From: a virus
IMG/VR virus record: IMGVR_UViG_3300031857_000805
Coordinates: 1 to 32,694 of that record
Reading direction: 5' to 3' (one strand)
DNA: 32,694 nucleotides
The notes under the pieces were generated by a model that was not told the DNA's origin, did not search any database, and saw nothing but the letters and a program-made list of their open reading frames with translations. Positions 1-5,431 of the stretch are shown here, one piece after another (positions within the stretch are counted from its first letter, which is position 1; the number at the start of each line of letters is the position of its first letter). The position numbers and the translations under genes were made by a program.

Positions 1-174
1 GTAATCACGGAGAGAATCGCCTCGGAGAAGGGCACGTGCAAAGCCACCGGCAATGAAACCACCATTGTGGAATGAATTTCGCAGGCGAGCAGAACCATTG
101 AGGATGGCTCTCATGTACTCCATGTTCTCACCCTTGACAACATCGAGGACGTGGGTCTCTGCGAACTGGGTCAT
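1..174 (-). CDS. Partial protein, possible nucleotidyltransferase N-terminus
   Basis: The 58 visible codons run open off the left edge, so only the N-terminus is seen. The start is an ATG at 174 with an AAGGTG ribosome-binding sequence just upstream. The protein begins MTQFAETHVLDVVKGENM and contains a GGFIAGGFARALL segment followed by a charged stretch ending D-S-L-R-D-Y. A Gly-Gly-(x)-Ala-Arg pattern before an acidic stretch resembles the start of poly(A)-polymerase/CCA-type nucleotidyltransferases, but the diagnostic Asp-x-Asp pair would lie outside the window. The function is therefore a guess. It lies immediately downstream of the tRNA-Lys gene on the same strand, which would suit a tRNA-related enzyme. 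Confidence 0.55.
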   Translation of the reverse strand, partial: MTQFAETHVLDVVKGENMEYMRAILNGSARLRNSFHNGGFIAGGFARALLRGDSLRDY

Positions 175-205
175 TGTACACCTTGAGAAGGGCTGGTGTT
201 TGAGA

Positions 206-281
206 TGGTGGACCGGGACAGGATTGAACTGTCGACCGTAGCATTAAGAGTGCTCTGCTCTTCCAGCTGAGCTACCGGTCC
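206..281 (-). tRNA. tRNA-Lys (anticodon CTT)
   Basis: The reverse complement folds as a cloverleaf. The acceptor GGACCGG pairs with CCGGTCC, the D-stem is GCTC/GAGC, the anticodon loop is CTCTTAA and the T-loop is TTCAATC. CCA is encoded at 206-208. The anticodon stem has one mismatch at its outer pair. It reads AAG codons, which this genome uses heavily. Its 5' end overlaps the last codons of the HNH endonuclease gene. Confidence 0.93.
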
Positions 282-853
282 GTGATTGAGGACGTTTTCC
301 TCATGAAAGATTGTATATCAGGGAAGTACTTGTTCAACACTCTGCGAACGTGTGTGTGTGAACAATCCATCTTCTTTGCGATCTTGCCCACAAAACCGAA
401 TTTTGCAATGTCGACGGAATTGATTGCAAGTCTCCAACTTTCAAGATCAGCTGGAGTTAGAACGTTACTTCCCCCACCAGCTCTTCCACCAGCGCTAGCC
501 GCTTTCTTTTGCAGAAGTCTTGCATTTTCTAAGCCATGCTTTTCTACAACTCGAGTGTAGCAAGATTTCCAACGTCCTGATTCTTTAGTATCGATGACGT
601 TGTCAGCAGGAGTCCCCCAGTACAAATGCCGAGGGTTTGAGCACTTTGCGTTGTAACATGCATGGCAGACATAGATTCTGTAGTCTCCGACTGTCGTGCG
701 TAAGAAGTGAGCAACAAGATTTCTACAGGTTCTTGAGTCTCCTCCAATCTCAATGCAATCTTCATTGAGACGAAGGTGCTCTCTTCTTTCTTCCCTTGAT
801 CGAAGCATATACTCGCTAATGTCAACGAAATGTTCCACTTGAACCTCCAACAT
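272..853 (-). CDS. HNH homing-type endonuclease
   Basis: About 193 residues. The central part carries an HNH_3-like signature: CHACYNAKCSNPRHLYWGTP followed by ADNVID, matching the family pattern of Cys-x-NP-x-HL-x-x-GT-x-x-N-x-x-D, with a cysteine pair likely to bind a metal. The C-terminal part (IAKKMDCSHTHVRRVLNKY) looks like a helix-turn-helix DNA-binding segment typical of homing enzymes. The chosen ATG at 853 follows an AAGGAA ribosome-binding sequence; an ATG seven codons upstream lacks one. The gene is wedged between tRNA-Arg and tRNA-Lys, and its TAG stop is formed by bases 8-10 of tRNA-Lys. It is probably a free-standing mobile endonuclease rather than part of an intron, since both flanking tRNAs are intact. 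Confidence 0.82.
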   Translation of the reverse strand: MLEVQVEHFVDISEYMLRSREERREHLRLNEDCIEIGGDSRTCRNLVAHFLRTTVGDYRIYVCHACYNAKCSNPRHLYWGTPADNVIDTKESGRWKSCYTRVVEKHGLENARLLQKKAASAGGRAGGGSNVLTPADLESWRLAINSVDIAKFGFVGKIAKKMDCSHTHVRRVLNKYFPDIQSFMRKTSSITDR

Positions 854-882
854 AACTATTCCTTGCAGGTTCAAGTTGTCAA

Positions 883-957
883 TGGCGGGTCTACCTGGAT
901 TCGAACCAGGAACAAAGGATTAGAAGTCCCTCGTGATATCCCTTTCACCATAGACCC
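883..957 (-). tRNA. tRNA-Arg (anticodon TCT), first copy
   Basis: Acceptor GGGTCTA/TAGACCC, D-stem GTG/CAC, anticodon loop CTTCTAA, T-arm CCTGG-TTCGAAT-CCAGG, and an encoded CCA at 883-885. The variable loop is four bases. It reads AGA. The sequence differs widely from the adjacent second TCT tRNA, so the pair is not a recent tandem duplication. Confidence 0.9.
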
Positions 958-961
958 AAAG

Positions 962-1037
962 TGGCGGGGCGTGAGGGAATCGAACCCCCACAAGGCAGGG
1001 TAGAAACCTGCTGCACTGTCCGTTATGCTAACGCCCC
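962..1037 (-). tRNA. tRNA-Arg (anticodon TCT), second copy
   Basis: Acceptor GGGGCGT/ACGCCCC, D-stem GCAT/GTGC, anticodon stem GCAGG/CCTGC with loop TTTCTAC, T-loop TTCGATT, encoded CCA at 962-964. The anticodon reads TCT by position. It is four bases from the other TCT tRNA, so the two are likely co-transcribed. Position 38 is C, which is unusual, so the identity deserves a check. Confidence 0.85.
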
Positions 1038-1098
1038 AAGATATCCGTCTTTCCGGATTGCCAACCCAGCGACATGATCGTGATGCCCTGAGTGCGAG

Positions 1099-1174
1099 TG
1101 GTAGGCGGGGTGGGGATTGAACCCACGACCAATCGGATATAAGCCGACCGCTCTGACCACTGAGCTACCCGCCT
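1099..1174 (-). tRNA. tRNA-Ile (anticodon TAT)
   Basis: Acceptor AGGCGGG/CCCGCCT, D-stem GCTC/GAGC, anticodon loop CTTATAT (anticodon TAT, reading ATA), T-arm GTGGG-TTCAATC-CCCAC, encoded CCA at 1099-1101. A TTGAAC/TATAGT promoter lies about 60 bases upstream. Confidence 0.9.
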
Positions 1175-1236
1175 GTAAGGGTGAGTGTCATTATTGAGCG
1201 GATTTAGCGGCATCCACGATTGGACCAGCATGATAG

Positions 1237-1264
1237 ACTATAAACAGGAAGGAGAAGTGTTCAA
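1237..1264 (-). promoter_or_regulatory. Sigma70-like promoter before the tRNA-Ile/Arg/Arg group
   Basis: On the minus strand TTGAAC (1259-1264) and TATAGT (1237-1242) are separated by 16 bases. The -35 overlaps the end of the thioredoxin gene, so the tRNAs can be transcribed independently of it. The same two hexamers recur before tRNA-Asn. Read by eye; the start site is untested. Confidence 0.55.
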
Positions 1265-1572
1265 AGGCTCCGCAACTTCTCAACCAATTCCCTCACTCCA
1301 GCTTCGTTGGCACCGACCAGAGTGTCGACCACCTTGCCGTTGTGGAATCCGATGACAGTTGGGACTGCCTGCACCTTCATCTTCTGGGAGAACTGCTCAC
1401 CGCCCTCGATGTCGACGTAGGCGAAGACGATGTCAGGAGTCTCGAAGGAGATCTTGTCAGTCTTCGGCTTCAGGACCTTGCAGGGTCCACACCAGGTGGC
1501 ACCGAACTGGACGATCACGTGGGTGTTGCCGTCGATGAGTTCCTGGATGTTGTCATCGTTTCGGGTAATCAT
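1261..1572 (-). CDS. trxA: Thioredoxin
   Basis: A complete 103-residue thioredoxin fold protein, the usual length of the family. The active site WCGPC is at residues 27-31 and the cis-proline motif AVPT lies in the second half. It reduces protein disulfides in the cytoplasm using a thioredoxin reductase, presumably the host's; phage versions commonly serve ribonucleotide reductase. Residues 1-20 lack a signal peptide. The start follows an AAGGAG ribosome-binding sequence, and the ATG overlaps the stop of the upstream membrane-protein gene by four bases, so the two are translationally coupled. No ribonucleotide reductase gene is in this window. Confidence 0.95.
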   Translation of the reverse strand: MITRNDDNIQELIDGNTHVIVQFGATWCGPCKVLKPKTDKISFETPDIVFAYVDIEGGEQFSQKMKVQAVPTVIGFHNGKVVDTLVGANEAGVRELVEKLRSL

Positions 1573-1847
1573 CTCTTCTCCTTGTATGGTGTGACCATTG
1601 ACATGAACTTGGCAGGATCTACCCTCAGGTATGTCCTCCCTGAGAATGGATTGTCCTCCTCAGTTCGAACCACCGTGACCTCATTTGTGAGAGGGTGATG
1701 ATCGACGACCTCAGCAACGTAACGTTTCATGTAGGTCCCGTATCCCCACTTGGTCCCGATAGCAGGAAACCTTGAGGCTCGACGACGCAGGAACCATGAC
1801 ACATGAGTCACTATTGCAACGATGAGGATCGAAGATAGAAGCAACAT
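1569..1847 (-). CDS. Small membrane-anchored protein of unknown function
   Basis: 92 residues beginning MLLLSSILIVAIVTHVSWFL, a single N-terminal membrane helix or uncleaved signal, followed by RRRAS, which would keep the rest in the cytoplasm by the positive-inside rule. The remaining ~65 residues (TYMKRYVAEVVDHHPL, then VTVVRTEEDNPFSGRTYLRV) look beta-rich. The ribosome-binding site is weak. The stop overlaps the thioredoxin start (ATGA), so the pair forms a small operon. Pairing with thioredoxin could suggest a redox partner, but this protein has no cysteine and I do not recognise a family. Confidence 0.75.
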   Translation of the reverse strand: MLLLSSILIVAIVTHVSWFLRRRASRFPAIGTKWGYGTYMKRYVAEVVDHHPLTNEVTVVRTEEDNPFSGRTYLRVDPAKFMSMVTPYKEKR

Positions 1848-1868
1848 GTGTCTTAAGTATGTCGTCCC

Positions 1869-2351
1869 TCAACCCTCGATCTGAAGCATTCCTACCGGAG
1901 TCTTCAGCTCAATTTCCCAACCGGAGAGGTCCGGAGAGGAAGAAAGTAGATCCTCAAGCTTCACTTGAAGCTGGGATGTGAGGGTGCAGAAACCTCGCTT
2001 GTAGTCGTACTTCTTCACCGAGAATTCGATTAGATCCTGAGAGTGAAAGTCCTCGGAGATCGCCTCGCTGAGGGATTCCGCATCGATGGGATCAGTCTCC
2101 TCATCGGCATCATCAGGATCATCGATGACGCATGCATCAACAAGCTCATCGAGGACCGACTGTTGCGTCTCACCACCGAGGTGGAACACAAGGTCACAGA
2201 ATCGACTTACGACGTCCGTGTTCCGCAAGGCATCCTCGACCTCGGTCTCATTGTGAAGAAACACATCGCAGCCGTCTGAGTATGTGAGGGTGACGACAGT
2301 GTCCATTGGAAGGTTGAGGCTCTTGAGCTTGTCGACGTATTCCTGACTCAT
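1869..2351 (-). CDS. Acidic hypothetical protein
   Basis: About 160 residues starting MSQEYVDKLKSLNLP. The ATG at 2351 follows GAGGA at good spacing; an ATG four codons upstream lacks a site. The middle is very acidic (DDPDDADEETDPIDAE), and the C-terminal third (FSVKKYDYKRGFCTLTSQLQV) reads as mixed alpha/beta. No membrane segment or known motif is visible. It lies between tRNA-Asn and the membrane-protein/thioredoxin pair on the same strand and may share their transcript. The function is unknown. Confidence 0.75.
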   Translation of the reverse strand: MSQEYVDKLKSLNLPMDTVVTLTYSDGCDVFLHNETEVEDALRNTDVVSRFCDLVFHLGGETQQSVLDELVDACVIDDPDDADEETDPIDAESLSEAISEDFHSQDLIEFSVKKYDYKRGFCTLTSQLQVKLEDLLSSSPDLSGWEIELKTPVGMLQIEG

Positions 2352-2370
2352 GTGTTTCCTCATTGTGAGG

Positions 2371-2445
2371 TGGCGCCTGAGGCTGGGAATGATCCAGCGA
2401 CCTAGCGGTTAACAGCCGCTTGCTCTACCACTGAGCTACTCGGGC
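2371..2445 (-). tRNA. tRNA-Asn (anticodon GTT)
   Basis: D-stem GCTC/GAGC, anticodon stem AGCGG/CCGCT with loop CTGTTAA, T-arm GCTGG-ATCATTC-CCAGC and encoded CCA at 2371-2373. The acceptor stem GCCCGAG/CTCAGGC has one C-A mismatch at the fourth pair, and the T-loop begins AT rather than TT. Both are mild departures from consensus but the cloverleaf is otherwise complete. Confidence 0.87.
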
Positions 2446-2457
2446 ATTTGATTTTGA

Positions 2458-2486
2458 ACTATACCAACTGTTTCAAGAATGTTCAA
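2458..2486 (-). promoter_or_regulatory. Sigma70-like promoter before tRNA-Asn
   Basis: TTGAAC (2481-2486) and TATAGT (2458-2463) on the minus strand with a 17-base spacer. It overlaps the 3' end of the GIY-YIG gene and gives tRNA-Asn its own promoter, which suggests the endonuclease gene was inserted upstream without breaking expression. Confidence 0.6.
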
Positions 2487-3129
2487 ACTTCATTTTGCGA
2501 CCCTTGATCCACCCTATTGACAACCAAGATTCTACTTCATCGACTGGGACTCTAATCGATCTCTTCTCTTCAAGAGAATGAAGCCAGACATTCCCAAAGT
2601 TTGAATTACCAGAACCTGATTGACGTTTCGAGTTTGCCTCACCAATCTTTCTCTTTGTCTCATCAGAGTGAGTTCTCCCATTCCAATCAGGAATGGGAAG
2701 TCTTCCTTCTGCATGCAACCTTTTCGAAGTCTCAGAGAGTCTGATACGTTGCCTTTCCCTAAACTCAGGGTCGGACCACGTCTTAGAGTTCATGGAACGT
2801 GCAGCTTTAGCATTCTTCAACCGTCGTAGTTCATCATTGGAATTGATAGCGTACCAGCTTCCGTTTCCACCCACAGTTAGATTGTAGGTGTCTTTTCTTT
2901 CCACCAATTCTGTGGTCACAATCTCTCTTTCGTATTCAAGAGCTTGTGAAGCAGTTTCAAAGAAACGAAGAATCTCTTTGCTAAAGTTCTCTGCGCCGTA
3001 TTTTGCAATCGCTCTCTTCAAGAGAGAACCGCTTCCCATGTAACCATCATCGACATACTCAGTTGAGTGCTTGCCAATGTAGAACATTCCGTTCTTGAGG
3101 TTAGTGATTTTGTAGACGTAGTGAACCAT
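2473..3129 (-). CDS. GIY-YIG homing-type endonuclease with NUMOD3-like motif
   Basis: 218 residues. The N-terminal domain (about 1-90) has HYVYKITN, a F-Y-I-G-K-H variant of the second GIY-YIG strand, and conserved YGAENF...EILRFF and TYNLTVGGNG segments typical of Seg-type phage endonucleases. The C-terminal half holds GRTHSDETKRKIGEANSKR, a NUMOD3-type DNA-binding motif, and ends in a basic tail. Such enzymes nick or cut specific sites and promote their own spread. It sits between tRNA-Gly and tRNA-Asn. No Shine-Dalgarno sequence is visible, but a TATAGT hexamer lies about nine bases before the ATG, so the transcript leader may be very short. Confidence 0.92.
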   Translation of the reverse strand: MVHYVYKITNLKNGMFYIGKHSTEYVDDGYMGSGSLLKRAIAKYGAENFSKEILRFFETASQALEYEREIVTTELVERKDTYNLTVGGNGSWYAINSNDELRRLKNAKAARSMNSKTWSDPEFRERQRIRLSETSKRLHAEGRLPIPDWNGRTHSDETKRKIGEANSKRQSGSGNSNFGNVWLHSLEEKRSIRVPVDEVESWLSIGWIKGRKMKFEHS

Positions 3130-3167
3130 GATCTAACTATACTCTGGTTCGACTCCCGTAAATAAGA

Positions 3168-3241
3168 TGGAGCTTCGCACCGGAATCGAACCGGTTTAGG
3201 TAGCTTGGAAGGCTACTGCCCAACCAATGGGCCAGCGAAGC
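3168..3241 (-). tRNA. tRNA-Gly (anticodon TCC)
   Basis: Acceptor GCTTCGC/GCGAAGC, D-stem GCCC/GGGC, anticodon stem GTAGC/GCTAC with loop CTTCCAA, a T-arm with TTCGATT and an encoded CCA at 3168-3170. It reads GGA, the dominant glycine codon in the genes of this window. Confidence 0.92.
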
Positions 3242-3248
3242 AAAGAAC

Positions 3249-3322
3249 ATGGAGACCCGGAGCTCGTACAGCGTCTGCCTTCCCGGTTCGGCTGTGCTCC
3301 CCATTTGCATGGGATACTGTAC
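3249..3322 (-). other. Structured spacer between tRNA genes, possible ncRNA or tRNA relic
   Basis: The 102 bases between tRNA-Gly and tRNA-Arg(CCT) carry several pairable segments on the transcribed minus strand. GTACAG (3317-3322) can pair with CTGTAC (3266-3271), CCCAT with ATGGG around a GCAA loop (3300-3313), and, as an alternative, ATGGGGA (3298-3304) can form a seven-pair stem with TCTCCAT (3249-3255). The latter resembles an acceptor stem, but only 42 bases separate the arms and no T-loop consensus is present. It may be a degenerate tRNA or a small structured RNA processed from the tRNA transcript. Confidence 0.35.
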
Positions 3323-3343
3323 ACCCGCCGTCCATATTCAAAG

Positions 3344-3420
3344 TGGCGTCCACGACAGGACTTGAACCTGTGACCCCCGGTTTAGGAAACCGGTGCTCTA
3401 TCCAGCTGAGCTACGAGGAC
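3344..3420 (-). tRNA. tRNA-Arg (anticodon CCT)
   Basis: D-stem GCTC/GAGC, anticodon stem CCGGT/ACCGG with loop TTCCTAA, T-arm ACAGG-TTCAAGT-CCTGT and encoded CCA at 3344-3346. The acceptor GTCCTCG/CGTGGAC has one T-T mismatch. It reads AGG, a frequent arginine codon here. It is the first tRNA behind the strong promoter at 3456-3484. Confidence 0.9.
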
Positions 3421-3455
3421 ATTGTGTTGATTGATTTGTTCCAACCAACTTTTAG

Positions 3456-3484
3456 ATTATACCACGTGTGTCCAGGATTGACAA
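3456..3484 (-). promoter_or_regulatory. Strong sigma70-like promoter of the tRNA cluster
   Basis: TTGTCA (3479-3484), a 17-base spacer and TATAAT (3456-3461) on the minus strand, with TGG just before the -10 as in extended -10 promoters. The ten bases GTGGTATAAT are identical to those before DNA ligase and the topoisomerase subunit. It directs transcription into tRNA-Arg(CCT), whose 5' end is 36 bases downstream of the -10. Confidence 0.7.
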
Positions 3485-3496
3485 CGCTTCCTTCGA

Positions 3497-3763
3497 TTAT
3501 TTTGCGAAGTTTGTCGGAACAAGGTGGTCCTCAGTGAACCACAGGTTGCGTCCACCGACGTACACAAGCCACATCTTGTGCCTGCCACCGGTGTCAAACT
3601 CAGGACCATCGACCACGAGTCCGACCTCACCTTTCTGTGGAAAGTATCCTCGACCCGGCATGATCCTGTCCATGAGGTCCCTGGATATGAGACCCTCCGC
3701 GAAGACGAGATCCACCGAGGTCTCAACAGGAGCAAAACTCACCAGCACACCAGGCTCGATCAT
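3497..3763 (-). CDS. Small SH3/KOW-like barrel protein (predicted)
   Basis: 88 residues. The pattern GVLVSF...GEVGLVVDGPEF...MWLVYVGGRNLWFTEDHLVP matches the recurring small-protein plan of this window: a G-x-L-V opening strand, a G-x-V-G-x-V turn, a W/V-L-V strand and a closing D-x-L. No catalytic motif is seen. The ATG overlaps the stop of the upstream gene by four bases, making it the last gene of a five-gene operon (5375 to 3497). The fold assignment is inferred from strand pattern only; the function is unknown. Confidence 0.7.
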   Translation of the reverse strand: MIEPGVLVSFAPVETSVDLVFAEGLISRDLMDRIMPGRGYFPQKGEVGLVVDGPEFDTGGRHKMWLVYVGGRNLWFTEDHLVPTNFAK

Positions 3764-4299
3764 TCCCAGAACACCTTGTCACCGCGCTTGTAGTGACGGA
3801 GGTTCTCCTTTGCAGAGTCCTTTGAGAAGTGTCCGTCCTTGTAGGTCGCGTAGTTGTTGGGCAGGAGGGCAAACTGCCCACTCTCGAGGGCAATGAGGTT
3901 GAGTGGCTTGTGCTCCTCGGGGTACCGACTGTAACCGTCTGCCCAGTCCACCATGATGCCTGTGTGTCGACCCTTCGCCTTGAAGGGAGCGTGAACCTCA
4001 CAGGAGAGGCCCTCGAGGTACCTCACGTAGAATGTTTCGAGCTCCTCACCCATTGCTGCCCAGGGCATTAGATGCTCTCGTGGGATGCTGAAGTCGGCCG
4101 TTGTTGACATTGCGTGGAATGGAAGACCACTCCAGTGTGCGCCGGATTCGAGGAAGACGTGACACATGAGGGTCTGGTACTCCCTCGAGTAGACCGCATG
4201 CCAGATCGCTGGTGTGACCCCCTTCGGCATGTTGGGACCGAGGAACTCGTTGTTGACGTTCACGTAGATGTGAAACGGTAGATTTGCATGCCTGCTCAC
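3760..4299 (-). CDS. Hypothetical protein
   Basis: About 179 residues, starting MSRHANLPFHIYVNVNN if the GTG at 4299 is used. That GTG follows GAGGTG at good spacing and overlaps the upstream stop as GTGA, which I prefer over the ATG at 4314. The sequence is rich in aromatic and histidine residues (WHAVYSREYQTLMCHVFLES, HWSGLPFHAMS) with a C-terminal VDWADGYSRYPEEH. No membrane segment or known catalytic motif is evident. It sits in the middle of the small-gene operon. The function is unknown. Confidence 0.75.
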   Translation of the reverse strand: MSRHANLPFHIYVNVNNEFLGPNMPKGVTPAIWHAVYSREYQTLMCHVFLESGAHWSGLPFHAMSTTADFSIPREHLMPWAAMGEELETFYVRYLEGLSCEVHAPFKAKGRHTGIMVDWADGYSRYPEEHKPLNLIALESGQFALLPNNYATYKDGHFSKDSAKENLRHYKRGDKVFWE

Positions 4300-4712
4300 T
4301 TTTTCACCTCGCATGAGTCACAAAGAGTTTTGATCCAACCGCCCTTCCTCTGCTTGCCGGGATTGCCACAATTCTCGCAGACTCTGGTGGACATGGATTC
4401 AGCCATTGCAAGTATTCCTCTCACGTACTCGTCTGAGTTGTCTACGTAGAAGCGAAGACCACCGAACTTCTCCTTCACCTGCGCCGCCTTCGTCTGAATG
4501 CTCTCCTCGAACTCCTTTGGTGTGAGGTGTTTCTTTGCCCGGTGGTGTTCCATGTGACTCTGAATGTTGATGCATGCAGAATCGATAATGTTGTACCACC
4601 CGTCACCGACGCCAATGCCGTAACTAACGACTTCGTGCTCACCGTACTCGTTTGTTCGAGTGAAGATCTCGGGATACTTCTCGATGAGTTTGTTCTCGAG
4701 TTCTGGTGACAT
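4296..4712 (-). CDS. Zinc-ribbon hypothetical protein
   Basis: 138 residues. The C-terminus has two Cys pairs, CENCGNPG and LCDSC, 19 residues apart, a typical zinc-ribbon layout. Before it lies QVKEKFGGLRFYVDNSDEYV, a segment I associate with a widespread phage and prophage family of unknown role. A GGAG site precedes the ATG, which overlaps the upstream stop by one base (TAATG). The ribbon would suit nucleic-acid or protein binding, but no activity can be assigned. Confidence 0.82.
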   Translation of the reverse strand: MSPELENKLIEKYPEIFTRTNEYGEHEVVSYGIGVGDGWYNIIDSACINIQSHMEHHRAKKHLTPKEFEESIQTKAAQVKEKFGGLRFYVDNSDEYVRGILAMAESMSTRVCENCGNPGKQRKGGWIKTLCDSCEVKK

Positions 4713-5047
4713 TAGTCCTCCTTCGGTTTTGATATCTCGTCAACATAACCAGGATAGTACCCTGTTCCTTCTTTCAGGTGACGCACAAGGTTCTGTGGGC
4801 CATAACCTTCACTGTCACAGTGGGACTCCCAGTGTTCGACAATCTCCTGGTGTGCAGCCATCATCACCGTACGAAGTCGCAGGTTTTCCTGCGCGAGTCG
4901 TGTGACCTCATTTTGTAGGGCTTGCACTCGATTGGGTTCACTCACCCATTGGGCAAACTGTCGAATGACGCCCTTGTCTGATTGCAGGAGACGGGCAATG
5001 TCTGATTCGTCAATGTGATGAATCCACTTGGGATGAGACTCACTCAT
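4712..5047 (-). CDS. Coiled-coil hypothetical protein
   Basis: 111 residues. The segment RVQALQNEVTRLAQENLRLR (about residues 40-60) has a clear heptad spacing of hydrophobics and polar Gln/Glu/Arg, so a short coiled coil and self-association are likely. The start overlaps the upstream stop region by eight bases and the stop overlaps the next ATG, consistent with coupled translation. No catalytic motif is seen. Confidence 0.75.
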   Translation of the reverse strand: MSESHPKWIHHIDESDIARLLQSDKGVIRQFAQWVSEPNRVQALQNEVTRLAQENLRLRTVMMAAHQEIVEHWESHCDSEGYGPQNLVRHLKEGTGYYPGYVDEISKPKED

Positions 5048-5375
5048 TTCCTTCTTCCTTCTTTAGCTTGAGACCCACCAGCCATGTATTGAAAGCCTCA
5101 GGATCCCATTCGTCTTTGGTGTGATCAATGGACGGGTCATTTGCCCACTGAGACCTGAGCCATCCATCAACAATCTTGCGCCACAGGGTCACATCGATTC
5201 GGAGTCCAAGCTTTGGTCGTGGTCCTGTGTCCTCTCTCCAGTCGACGTTTGCTGTATCAAGGGACGCAGACCACCCATCACCATCGAGCTGCAGGTAGAC
5301 GTTATCGTTCTCGAAACACTCTTGGTAGAGGTGAAAGTCATTCTGGTCATATGCAATTGTGCATCTGGTACTCAT
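5040..5375 (-). CDS. Hypothetical protein of the MSTRC type
   Basis: 111 residues if started at the ATG encoding MSTRCTIAYDQNDFHLYQEC (5375). An ATG 11 codons upstream (5408) is in frame, but the MSTRC... opening with FHLYQEC...VYLQLDG resembles the usual N-terminus of a small phage protein family, so I chose the shorter form; neither has a strong ribosome-binding site. The rest contains WREDTGPRPKLGLRIDVTLW and an acidic C-terminus. It is the first gene of the minus-strand operon ending at 3497 and is divergent from the gene at 5432. Confidence 0.72.
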   Translation of the reverse strand: MSTRCTIAYDQNDFHLYQECFENDNVYLQLDGDGWSASLDTANVDWREDTGPRPKLGLRIDVTLWRKIVDGWLRSQWANDPSIDHTKDEWDPEAFNTWLVGLKLKKEEGNE

Positions 5376-5431
5376 ATTAAAAGGTATGAGATGATCGACT
5401 GTGTTCATATTGCGTCGTATAATTTAAATCT

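Noticed and set aside
1038-1086. 15-codon mini-ORF (MSLGWQSGKTDILGR) ending in the TAG of tRNA-Arg
   Set aside because: No ribosome-binding site and too short; the TAG at bases 8-10 occurs in many tRNAs by chance of their consensus.
3249-3304. An eighth normal tRNA
   Set aside because: The acceptor-like stem encloses too few bases and there is no TTCRA T-loop or encoded CCA.
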